From Alteromonas naphthalenivorans (lineage in GTDB: Bacteria > Pseudomonadota > Gammaproteobacteria > Enterobacterales > Alteromonadaceae): a DNA stretch of 64,000 nucleotides. Positions 28,904 through 37,057 of this stretch are shown here, one piece after another. The stretch covers positions 2,294,001-2,358,000 of the forward strand of contig NC_015554.1 in assembly GCF_000213655.1 (NCBI RefSeq), written 5' to 3'. Position 1 is the first letter of the stretch, and every line of letters starts with the position of its first letter. Both the position numbers and the translations under genes were made by a program. The notes below the pieces were generated by a model. The model was not told the DNA's origin. It saw only the letters and a program-made list of their open reading frames with translations, and searched no databases.

Positions 28904-29713
28904 ATGAAAGTAATCTCATTTAATATCAATGGTATTCGTGCCCGCCTTCACCAACTTCAAGCATTAATAGATGCACATCAGCCTGACATTATTGGCCTAC
29001 AGGAAATAAAAGTTCATAACGAACAGTTTCCTGTTGAAGCAGTTGAAGCGATGGGTTACCACGTTTATTTCCATGGTCAGAAGAGCCATTACGGCGTTGC
29101 TTTTCTAGCAAAAAAAGAGCCTGAGTCTGTGCTTATGGGCTTTCCCACTGATGAAGAAGATGCGCAGCGTCGCATGATTATTTTGAAAACCACTGACAAC
29201 GACGGCCAGCCAGTAACGGTATTAAATGGTTACTTCCCACAAGGCGAAAACGAAAAGCACGAAACCAAATACCCCGCAAAACGTAAGTTCTATAAAGATT
29301 TAATGACTTATCTAGACACCCACCATACTCCAGATGAAAATGTCATTGTGATGGGCGATGTGAACATCTCTCATACCGATTTAGATATTGGCATTGGCGA
29401 AGAAAACAAAAAACGCTGGTTGCGCACGGGCAAGTGTAGCTTTTTACCCGAAGAAAGAGTGTGGTTGAACACACTAATGGATTGGGGATTTGAAGACAGC
29501 TTTAGAACCTTGAACCCTGACACTACCGACAGGTACTCGTGGTTCGATTATCGTTCAAAAGGTTTTAATGATAATCGTGGTCTTCGTATTGATCTTATTC
29601 TGGCTACCCCTTCTATGCATAAACGATTGAGTGATGCCGGAATAGACTATGAACTTCGCGGCATTGAAAAGCCGTCAGATCATGCGCCTATTTGGGCTAC
29701 TTACAGTAAATAA
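28904..29713 (+). CDS. xthA: Exodeoxyribonuclease III
   Basis: 269 aa. [20 protein letters not shown] (catalytic Glu), [24 protein letters not shown] and the final SDHAP are the exonuclease III motifs. AP endonuclease and 3'-5' exonuclease of base-excision repair. A GACACCCACC string at 29325 falls in YLDTHHT; it is probably ordinary coding sequence. Confidence 0.95.
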   Translation: MKVISFNINGIRARLHQLQALIDAHQPDIIGLQEIKVHNEQFPVEAVEAMGYHVYFHGQKSHYGVAFLAKKEPESVLMGFPTDEEDAQRRMIILKTTDNDGQPVTVLNGYFPQGENEKHETKYPAKRKFYKDLMTYLDTHHTPDENVIVMGDVNISHTDLDIGIGEENKKRWLRTGKCSFLPEERVWLNTLMDWGFEDSFRTLNPDTTDRYSWFDYRSKGFNDNRGLRIDLILATPSMHKRLSDAGIDYELRGIEKPSDHAPIWATYSK

Positions 29714-29745
29714 GAAATCGACAGTAGATAAATAACGGAGAGTAC

Positions 29746-30387
29746 GTGACAACGCTACAGTGGCTTGGCCTAGCTTTATATTGTTTAACCCTAGTTGGCG
29801 TTATTAAACAAATTTCTGTTGTAGGCCTAATGGGTGATAAACACCAACAGCACCTGTTGTTTGGTAGCGCTGCCGCATTGTTCGCTTTTTGGATCTTCAA
29901 AGTGGGAATTTTTGAAGGGCTAGATGTACATTTTGTAGGTTTGAGTGTGGTCACACTTATGCTCGGCTTTCGTTACGCCATTCTGGCAGGCACCCTCGCG
30001 TTATTGGGTGCTACCGCCGCTGGTTTTGCACAGTGGCACACCTTAGGTGTAAATGGCGTATTAGGGGTTATGCTGCCTGTCGCGGTAACCTACTTGGTAT
30101 ATTTAGTGTCTTTTCACCATTTACCCCGCCAGCTGTTCGTTTATATTTTTGTGTGCGCTTTCTTTCCAGGCGCACTCAGCATTGCTCTTAAAACCGGCGC
30201 ACTTGCGGGTTATTATTTTGTTGATGGCATTTATACGTGGGATGTTATTTACGATAATTTTGTACTTCTCATTCCACTTTTGGTCTTTCCAGAAGCCTTA
30301 CTCAACGGAATGGCCATCACCCTACTTGTTATCTATCAACCCACTTGGGTTTACACCTTCCACGATAAGTTTTATTTCGATAACTAA
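29746..30387 (+). CDS. Integral membrane protein, CbiM-like (energy-coupling permease family)
   Basis: 213 aa, six or so membrane segments, GTG start with a strong GGAG site. The layout, with FPGALSIALKTGAL and FPEALLNGM, fits the CbiM/COG3235-type membrane proteins. No ATPase partners are adjacent, so a transport role is inference. It lies 32 bp after xthA on the same strand. Confidence 0.6.
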   Translation: MTTLQWLGLALYCLTLVGVIKQISVVGLMGDKHQQHLLFGSAAALFAFWIFKVGIFEGLDVHFVGLSVVTLMLGFRYAILAGTLALLGATAAGFAQWHTLGVNGVLGVMLPVAVTYLVYLVSFHHLPRQLFVYIFVCAFFPGALSIALKTGALAGYYFVDGIYTWDVIYDNFVLLIPLLVFPEALLNGMAITLLVIYQPTWVYTFHDKFYFDN

Positions 30388-30399
30388 GCAATAACTAAA

Positions 30400-30630
30400 C
30401 AAGACACCCATGTTTTTCGTCTCACCATTAACGAGACACCCATCATTTGCACTCAAGTAAATTACATGGACACCCACGTTTGTAACCCGAGCGTTATGAA
30501 GACACCCACCTTTAAACCTTGATGAATTATCTGGACACCCACCCTAATTCATAAACTCCTTACGGAGACACCAACTCCTTACGGAGACACCCATGTTTTT
30601 TCAAATCCAGATTTATGAAGACACCCACGT
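30400..30630 (+). repeat. Plus-oriented half of the 30.4-30.9 kb GACACCCA cluster
   Basis: Exact cores at 30403, 30435, 30469, 30501, 30534, 30586 and 30620, plus a one-base variant at 30567. Spacing is 32-34 bp for the first five, close to the 33-bp period of the facing array. Typical contexts: AACGAGACACCCATC, ATGAAGACACCCACC, ACGGAGACACCCATG. Confidence 0.85.
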
Positions 30631-30682
30631 TTGCAGCCTTAAATATAACCAAGAGCATCCACCTTATAGTGATAAGCATAAA

Positions 30683-30895
30683 GATGGGTGTCTTGATAAT
30701 AGAATGTCGAAATAACATGGGTGTCTTGATAAGAGAATGTCGAAATAACATGGGTGTCTCGATAAGAGGGTGACGAAATAACATGGGTGTCTTGATAATA
30801 GAATGTCGAAATAACGTGGGTGTCTCAATAAATGCATTGATAAAAGCTAGGCATAAAAAAACCGCCTGGTTGGCGGTTTTAGAATGGGTGTCTTT
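30683..30895 (-). repeat. Minus-oriented half: 33-bp tandem array
   Basis: TGGGTGTC cores at 30685, 30718, 30751, 30784 and 30817 are exactly 33 bp apart in near-identical units (ATGGGTGTCTTGATAAT, then a GAATGTCGAAATAAC-type tail). A further copy at 30885 follows the terminator. The whole unit is repeated, with no unique spacers. It lies between convergent genes. Confidence 0.88.
30857..30880 (-). terminator. Rho-independent terminator of the phosphoribosyltransferase gene
   Basis: AAAACCGCC / GGCGGTTTT stem with a 5-6 base loop and a run of seven T on the minus strand, embedded in the repeat cluster. Confidence 0.85.
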
Positions 30896-30916
30896 GTAAA
30901 AGCTAGCGTGTTGCGC

Positions 30917-31483
30917 TTACTTTTTGTCGAATAAGATATCCATAACGTCGGCTAGTTCGCCTTTGCCTTCACGAATTTCTTCTTCGCTTAACCCAGCGAT
31001 TTCGTGTGGGAACACTAACCATTCGTCACTTTCGTTAACGTAGTAGTCAGGCACGATGTCAGTAGTGTTGTTCTGAGGCTTGTACCAAGGGCATGCAATA
31101 CGAATATCTTTTGGCATATTCAAACGCATTAGTTTGCGAATTTGCTGAATAAGCGCATCAACACTGCGGCCCGAATCAAAAACATCATCAACAATAAGTA
31201 GCTTATGTTCAGCGTCAGCGTTTTCCACTAAGTAGTGTAAACCGTGAACACGAATTTCTTTAGATTGCTTATTAATGCCATAGTAAGAAGAAGTACGCAC
31301 CGCAATGTGGTCGGTAGAATAGTCTTTAAACTCAAAAAATTCTTGTACCGCTATGCCGATAGGTGCACCACCGCGCCAAATACCAATGATGAAATCGGGG
31401 CGAAACCCGTCATCATACACCTTTGCTGCTAAACGAAAGGAATCCTGAAGCAACGCTTGCGAGGTGATAAAATTCTTGTTCAT
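30917..31483 (-). CDS. Hypoxanthine-phosphoribosyltransferase-like protein
   Basis: 188 aa type I phosphoribosyltransferase. PRPP motif LLIVDDVFDSGRSVDAL (about residues 95-111) and N-terminal IIGIWRGGAPIG. Likely purine or related base salvage; the exact base is uncertain (COG2236-like). Monocistronic, with its own terminator. Confidence 0.8.
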   Translation of the reverse strand: MNKNFITSQALLQDSFRLAAKVYDDGFRPDFIIGIWRGGAPIGIAVQEFFEFKDYSTDHIAVRTSSYYGINKQSKEIRVHGLHYLVENADAEHKLLIVDDVFDSGRSVDALIQQIRKLMRLNMPKDIRIACPWYKPQNNTTDIVPDYYVNESDEWLVFPHEIAGLSEEEIREGKGELADVMDILFDKK

Positions 31484-31559
31484 GACGTCTCACTGGCCGA
31501 AATTTAAAGACCGCGATTATAGTGAATTTTGCCGCAATTTGCACGGCAATTTCACTAAC

Positions 31560-32774
31560 TTATTCGTTTTGAAGTGCTTGCGAAGGTTGGGTTTTCATGG
31601 CACGCCTAGCAGGGTAAATACTCGCTACAATACAAAGCAACAATGAAAACAGGGTCACAAAAACTATTTGCAGCCAGTGCATATCAATCGGTAACCCCTG
31701 CCCATCTGACGACAACGCAATAGGCACATTCAGTAAACTCATGACGGGGTTTAGTAGTAAAGTAATCACCACACCAGCCACCAATCCAATACCCGCGCCT
31801 TTCACGCCATTAAACAATCCGTTTAAAACAAATACCGTCATAATGGTGCCAGGCAGCATACCTTGGGTTTGCAGTACTGCAATGTCGCCTTGTTTTTCAG
31901 ACACCACCATCACTAACGATGAAACCAAATTAAACGCTGCCACGGCTATAATTAATAGCAGCATTAAGAACATCATATTCTTTTCCATTTTTACCGCATC
32001 GAACAAAGGGCCTTGGCGCTCACGCCACGTACGTACAGGCAAATCAGCCTCAACAATAGGCTTTAGCGTGTCTTGATACAAAAAAGCATCGTCTAAAAAT
32101 AATCGAGTAGCTGTATTCTTGCCTGAAACATCTCGCAGTAATCGATTCACATCATCAAGCTGCATATAAATAACTTTGTCATCCATTTGCGAGCCCATAT
32201 CGAATACACCCGAAATAGTGACCAACCGTTGGCTTGGCATTCTACCAAATGGTGTGTAAACACTAGCGCCAGCCACCATCACCCGAAGTTTGTCGCCAGC
32301 GCGCACATTCAACTGTATAGACAACGCCCTGCCAATAATAGCGTTATAGCTACCTGCCGTTAAACTTGCAAAATCGCCCTGCTGCATTTCGTGAGCAACC
32401 ATGGTGTGCTGCACCATGCTGTCTGCTTGCACACCATGTAATTGTACACCTCGTAAATCGGAACGAGATTGCACTACCGCTTCAGCTTCTCTAAACGGCA
32501 TGCTTGCCACCACATTGGGCAAGCCCATTACAAAGCTATCTTCAACAGGGGCATTAATTTCAATATGCGGCACTATGCCCAAAATACGCTGCTTTAACTG
32601 GGCTTCAAAGCCGTTCATTACCGAAAGCACAATAATAAGCGCCGTTAGGCCAAGTGCAATACCGGCTACCGAAAAGCGATTGATAAAGGAAACAAAGCTA
32701 TTTTGGCTAGACGACTGCGCCGGGCCAGATTTCGCATACCGATAAGCAATAAAAGCGGGAAGAGGAAAATACAT
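31560..32774 (-). CDS. LolC/LolE-family lipoprotein-releasing permease
   Basis: 404 aa. N-terminal membrane helix with FINRFSVAGIALGLTALIIVLSVMNGFE (in part), a periplasmic domain, then three C-terminal membrane helices ending SIYPARRAMKTQPSQALQ. This is the permease of the Lol ABC system that extracts lipoproteins from the inner membrane. The lolD ATPase is not adjacent on this side. Placement near mfd matches the mfd-lol neighbourhood of enterobacteria. Confidence 0.88.
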   Translation of the reverse strand: MYFPLPAFIAYRYAKSGPAQSSSQNSFVSFINRFSVAGIALGLTALIIVLSVMNGFEAQLKQRILGIVPHIEINAPVEDSFVMGLPNVVASMPFREAEAVVQSRSDLRGVQLHGVQADSMVQHTMVAHEMQQGDFASLTAGSYNAIIGRALSIQLNVRAGDKLRVMVAGASVYTPFGRMPSQRLVTISGVFDMGSQMDDKVIYMQLDDVNRLLRDVSGKNTATRLFLDDAFLYQDTLKPIVEADLPVRTWRERQGPLFDAVKMEKNMMFLMLLLIIAVAAFNLVSSLVMVVSEKQGDIAVLQTQGMLPGTIMTVFVLNGLFNGVKGAGIGLVAGVVITLLLNPVMSLLNVPIALSSDGQGLPIDMHWLQIVFVTLFSLLLCIVASIYPARRAMKTQPSQALQNE

Positions 32775-32881
32775 AATGCGCGCTTAGTCCAAAGGTGTGA
32801 TGACGGGGCAATCTCAAAATAGTAAAGTGCGTATACTACGTGTAAGCTACTGGCCGTACAAGATAAGTGGCGGGAGATATG

Positions 32882-33481
32882 ATGGAAAACCTAAGCCTAG
32901 AAGAAAAAAAAGCCCAGTTCGATGAGTATTTCTCTATTCAGCACAACGTTAACATTAACGTGAAGCCACTTGCTGAAAGTGAATCCGTACCTTCTGAAGC
33001 GGGTTTAGAGCAAGCCATGCCCTATGCTTTTCGCGTAGCGAGCGAAATGGCAAGTATTGAAGCTCAAGCACTTCGCCCGTTGCGCCATTTAAGCGACCAT
33101 GCTGAATCGTTGGCGGAATACTTAAATCACCAAGCTCGTAAAATAGATTTGATGATGTCATTTATTTTGCACCAGCAAGATGAACCAGATCATCGTTTTA
33201 GCACAATAAAGCTCGGTGGCGGGGGCGTAATTATTAAAAGCTCAACCGCCATGAACATCGGCAGCCAAGCTGAACTCAAATTATTTCTTGATACTGAAGC
33301 GGCCGCTATATTTTGCTACGGGGAAGTTATTACTTGCGAGAACGTCGAGGATGACTACCATATAGCTTTTGTTTTCAATAGCATCCGAGAGCAAGATCAA
33401 GAATTGCTTGTTCGAGCCAGCTTGCATTTGCAAACGCAGCAATTGAAAAAACGCGCGCAAGACAAGGCTTCCGGAGCCTGA
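32882..33481 (+). CDS. Atypical PilZ-domain protein
   Basis: 199 aa from ATG 32882, placed five bases after GGGAG; in-frame GTG 32867 and ATG 32879 are alternatives. N-terminal helical part; a PilZ-like beta-barrel lies over about 105-175 (FSTIKLGGGGVIIKSS...GSQAELKLFL). The c-di-GMP-binding RxxxR is not visible, and the second motif reads LGGGGV instead of DxSxxG. It may therefore bind no c-di-GMP. It sits directly before mfd, 57 bp upstream. Confidence 0.68.
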   Translation: MENLSLEEKKAQFDEYFSIQHNVNINVKPLAESESVPSEAGLEQAMPYAFRVASEMASIEAQALRPLRHLSDHAESLAEYLNHQARKIDLMMSFILHQQDEPDHRFSTIKLGGGGVIIKSSTAMNIGSQAELKLFLDTEAAAIFCYGEVITCENVEDDYHIAFVFNSIREQDQELLVRASLHLQTQQLKKRAQDKASGA

Positions 33482-33537
33482 CGCTATAATAAAAGCCAGC
33501 AACACACTTAAACCGAATAAGTAGTTTATAGGACGAC

Positions 33538-36500
33538 ATGACAGCAACTCTTTTATCTTTGCCTTTGCCGACCCAGAAAAAATCCGCCTCTGTGCAAGAC
33601 CACAAGCAATGGGGTCAGTTACAAGGCAGCAGCGCCGCACTGTGCATTACTCAAGCACAAGCCCAATACAATGGCCCTATTGTGCTGGTGACCGCCGACA
33701 CTCCATCGGCGCTAAAACTAGAAAAAGAGCTGGCGTTCTTTATGCCTGGCGGCGCCTCTGGTGATAAAAGCGGTGAAACCAACGTACCTATTACAGTGTT
33801 CCCCGATTGGGAAACCCTGCCCTACGATTCGTTTTCGCCGCATCAAGATATTGTCTCGCAGCGCTTAGAAACCTTGTACCGCTTCACCCAGCAGGTAAAT
33901 GGCATTTTCATTGTGCCAGTAAACACGTTAATGCAACGTTTGGCACCTACCGATTACCTCGCTAAGTACCTGTTGATGCTGAACAAGGGAGACACCCTTG
34001 ATAGAGACCAATTCAGACGCAACTTAGAACAAGCGGGCTATTTGCACGTTAGCCAGGTGATGAGCCACAGTGAATTTTCGGTGCGCGGTAGTATTATCGA
34101 TTTATTCCCCATGGGCAGCGACAAGCCGTTTCGTATTGATTTGTTCGATGACGAAGTAGACTCTATTCGCTTTTTCGATACCGAAACCCAGCGCTCTGGC
34201 GATACGGTTGAAAAAATAAAGTTGCTACCAGCACGGGAATTCCCCACCGATAAAGAATCTATCACCCTTTTCCGTCAGCGCTTTTTAGAAAAGTTCGATG
34301 CAAACAACGCCTCAGAATCGGTGTTTTCTCAAGTAACTAAAGGCACCATGCCTAGTGGTGTGGAATATTACTTGCCGTTGTTTTTTGATAAAACCGCTAC
34401 CTTATTCGATTACCTACACCCTAAAAGTGTGCTGTTATTACATGGTGATGTACAAGATGCCAGCGAGTTTTTCTGGGCAGACATTCAAGAGCGTTACGAA
34501 CAGCACAGATACAACCCAGCAAGGCCATTGCTGCCACCTGAAGATTTATTTTTACCAAAAAATACCTTGTTTGGTGAAATTAAACAGTGGCCGCGGGTAA
34601 CTTTGACCAAAGACGTGATTGAAGAAAAGCCGGGCAGCTTTAACTTAGGCTGCGACAAGCTTGACGACATTGCTATTAACACCCAAAAGAAAGTACCGGC
34701 AGAACAATTAATTGCCACGGTGAACAATGCCAAAAAGCGCGGTGCCAAGGTACTGTTTTGCGCTGAAACCCAAGGCCGCCGTGAAGGGCTACTTACCGTT
34801 TTACAAAAGGCGGGTATCAAGCCTAAAGCGGCTGAATCGTTCAATACCTTTGTTAGTGCCAGCGACAACATCGGTATTACCGTGGGCATGGTTGAAAATA
34901 GCTTTAACTGGCGAAGTGACAGTGGCGAACTGCTATTTATCACCGAAACCGAGCTATTAGGTCATAAGGTAAGCCAACGCAGACGCCGAGACAAACGCTC
35001 CGCCACTGACGAAAGTGCCATTATTCGTAACTTGGCCGAGCTAACCACCGGCCAGCCCGTGGTACATTTAGATCATGGTGTAGGCCGTTATATTGGCATG
35101 CAAACTCTTGATGCTGGCGGTGTAACCACCGAATACTTATGCATTGAATACGCCAAACAAGCTAAGCTGTATGTGCCTGTAGCGTCGTTACACTTTATTT
35201 CTCGTTATACCGGCGGCGATGCCGATCATGCACCGCTTAACTCGTTAGGCTCTGATGCATGGAGCAAAGCAAAACAAAAAGCGGCTGAAAAAGTACGCGA
35301 CGTTGCCGCAGAACTGCTTGATGTATACGCCCGACGCGCCGCTAAACCCGGCTTTGCGTACAACATTGAATGGGACGAATATCAAAAGTTCGCCGACAGC
35401 TTCCCGTTTGAAGAAACGCCAGACCAAGCCCAAGCCATTGCTGCCGTTATTCACGACATGGGCAGCCCGCACGCAATGGATAGACTGGTATGTGGCGACG
35501 TAGGCTTCGGTAAAACAGAAGTGGCCATGCGCGCAGCATTTTTAGCTGCAAACCAAGGCAAACAAGTCGCTATTTTGGTGCCCACCACCCTACTTGCCCA
35601 ACAGCATCACGAAAACTTTAAAGATCGCTTTGCCGCATGGCCGTTTGAAATTGAAGTGATGAGCCGCTTTATTAGCGCCAAGGGCCAGAAAGAAACCATG
35701 CAGCGCCTTAGCGAAGGCAAAGTAGACATTGTAGTAGGTACGCACAAGCTATTGTCGAACGATATTAAATTCAAAGATTTAGGCTTGCTGATCATCGATG
35801 AAGAGCACCGTTTCGGGGTTCGCCAAAAAGAGAAGCTAAAATCGCTGCGTGCCGACGTAGATATTCTTACCCTTACCGCTACGCCAATTCCTCGAACGTT
35901 GAATATGGCCATGTCGGGCATGCGTGATTTATCGATAATCGCCACTGCGCCAGCAAGACGCTTATCGATTAAAACCTTTGTGCAGCAACGTAACAAGGCC
36001 ACTATTCGCGAAGCGATAATGCGGGAAATTTTACGTGGTGGGCAGGTTTATTTCCTTCATAACGAAGTAGATACCATTGCCAGAACCGCTGAAGAAATTG
36101 CCGAAATTGTACCTGAAGCACGAATTGCCATGGGCCACGGCCAAATGCGCGAACGTGAACTAGAAGGTGTGATGAGCGACTTCTACCACCAGCGCTACAA
36201 CGTGTTGGTATGTACCACCATCATTGAAACCGGCATTGATGTGCCAAGCGCCAATACCATTATTATGGACAGAGCCGATCATTTAGGCCTTGCCCAATTG
36301 CACCAATTGCGTGGCCGTGTGGGTCGTTCACACCACCAGGCTTACGCGTACTTGCTTACTCCGCACCCTAAACGCATGACCAAAGATGCGGCGAAGCGAT
36401 TAGACGCCATATCGAAATTGGAAGACTTGGGTGCAGGCTTTGCGCTAGCAACCCACGACCTTGAAATTCGTGGTGCAGGTGAATTATTAGGCGACGACCA

Positions 36501-37056
36501 ATCTGGGCAAATTGCCAGCATAGGTTTCAGCCTTTACATGGACATGCTAGATAGAGCGGTAACATCGCTGAAAGAAGGTAAAGAGCCTTCGCTAGACGAT
36601 GCCATGGCAGGCCACACCGAAGTAGAGCTTCGCATTCCTGCCCTACTGCCAGATGACTATATTGCCGATGTAAACACCAGGCTTTCGCTATACAAACGCT
36701 TAGCCAGTTGTAAAAATCAAGACGACATAGACGAATTCCAAGTAGAATGTATCGACCGCTTTGGTTTATTACCAGAACCGGCGAAAAACTTAGTAGAAGT
36801 AGCGGAAATAAAAATAAAAGCAGAAGCCATAGGCGTGCTTAAAGTAGACTTGTCATCACAAGGCGGTACCATAGAGTTTACAGATACCACCAAGGTTGAC
36901 CCTGGCTATATTATTAAGCTGGTACAAACCAAGCCAAATACCTTCAAATTTGAAGGCAGCCAGAAACTACGATTAGTAAAACAGACTGATACTGCAAAAG
37001 CGCGTATTGCGTTTATTAGCGATATCATTGCCGACCTTGCAAAGGAGTCGCGATAA
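33538..37056 (+). CDS. mfd: Transcription-repair coupling factor
   Basis: 1172 aa. UvrB-like N-terminal module (TVFPDWETLPYDSFSPH), RNA-polymerase-interaction CarD-like domain (LAELTTGQPVVHLDHGVGRY in part, about 490-590), superfamily 2 motor (Walker A GDVGFGKTEVAMRAA; DEEHRFG) and C-terminal TRCF domain. It displaces stalled RNA polymerase and recruits UvrA. Length matches the family. Confidence 0.97.
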   Translation: MTATLLSLPLPTQKKSASVQDHKQWGQLQGSSAALCITQAQAQYNGPIVLVTADTPSALKLEKELAFFMPGGASGDKSGETNVPITVFPDWETLPYDSFSPHQDIVSQRLETLYRFTQQVNGIFIVPVNTLMQRLAPTDYLAKYLLMLNKGDTLDRDQFRRNLEQAGYLHVSQVMSHSEFSVRGSIIDLFPMGSDKPFRIDLFDDEVDSIRFFDTETQRSGDTVEKIKLLPAREFPTDKESITLFRQRFLEKFDANNASESVFSQVTKGTMPSGVEYYLPLFFDKTATLFDYLHPKSVLLLHGDVQDASEFFWADIQERYEQHRYNPARPLLPPEDLFLPKNTLFGEIKQWPRVTLTKDVIEEKPGSFNLGCDKLDDIAINTQKKVPAEQLIATVNNAKKRGAKVLFCAETQGRREGLLTVLQKAGIKPKAAESFNTFVSASDNIGITVGMVENSFNWRSDSGELLFITETELLGHKVSQRRRRDKRSATDESAIIRNLAELTTGQPVVHLDHGVGRYIGMQTLDAGGVTTEYLCIEYAKQAKLYVPVASLHFISRYTGGDADHAPLNSLGSDAWSKAKQKAAEKVRDVAAELLDVYARRAAKPGFAYNIEWDEYQKFADSFPFEETPDQAQAIAAVIHDMGSPHAMDRLVCGDVGFGKTEVAMRAAFLAANQGKQVAILVPTTLLAQQHHENFKDRFAAWPFEIEVMSRFISAKGQKETMQRLSEGKVDIVVGTHKLLSNDIKFKDLGLLIIDEEHRFGVRQKEKLKSLRADVDILTLTATPIPRTLNMAMSGMRDLSIIATAPARRLSIKTFVQQRNKATIREAIMREILRGGQVYFLHNEVDTIARTAEEIAEIVPEARIAMGHGQMRERELEGVMSDFYHQRYNVLVCTTIIETGIDVPSANTIIMDRADHLGLAQLHQLRGRVGRSHHQAYAYLLTPHPKRMTKDAAKRLDAISKLEDLGAGFALATHDLEIRGAGELLGDDQSGQIASIGFSLYMDMLDRAVTSLKEGKEPSLDDAMAGHTEVELRIPALLPDDYIADVNTRLSLYKRLASCKNQDDIDEFQVECIDRFGLLPEPAKNLVEVAEIKIKAEAIGVLKVDLSSQGGTIEFTDTTKVDPGYIIKLVQTKPNTFKFEGSQKLRLVKQTDTAKARIAFISDIIADLAKESR

Positions 37057-37057
37057 C

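Noticed and set aside
29321..29336. GACACCCACC inside xthA
   Set aside because: The surrounding protein length is normal for exonuclease III, so no insertion is indicated.
30400..30895. CRISPR-like regular spacing
   Set aside because: The whole 33-bp unit is repeated with no unique spacers, orientation flips in the middle, and no cas gene is near.
4561..30895. GACACCCA as a DNA-uptake sequence
   Set aside because: Uptake words are dispersed genome-wide; here copies are clustered in five places and I saw none from 34 kb onward.
33988..34000. GACACCCT inside mfd
   Set aside because: Only the core matches, and the Mfd sequence is continuous with the family here.
37007..37057. Upstream start for the csiV-like gene inside mfd
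   Set aside because: The ATG at 37058 has an AAAGGAG site and begins the signal peptide directly.
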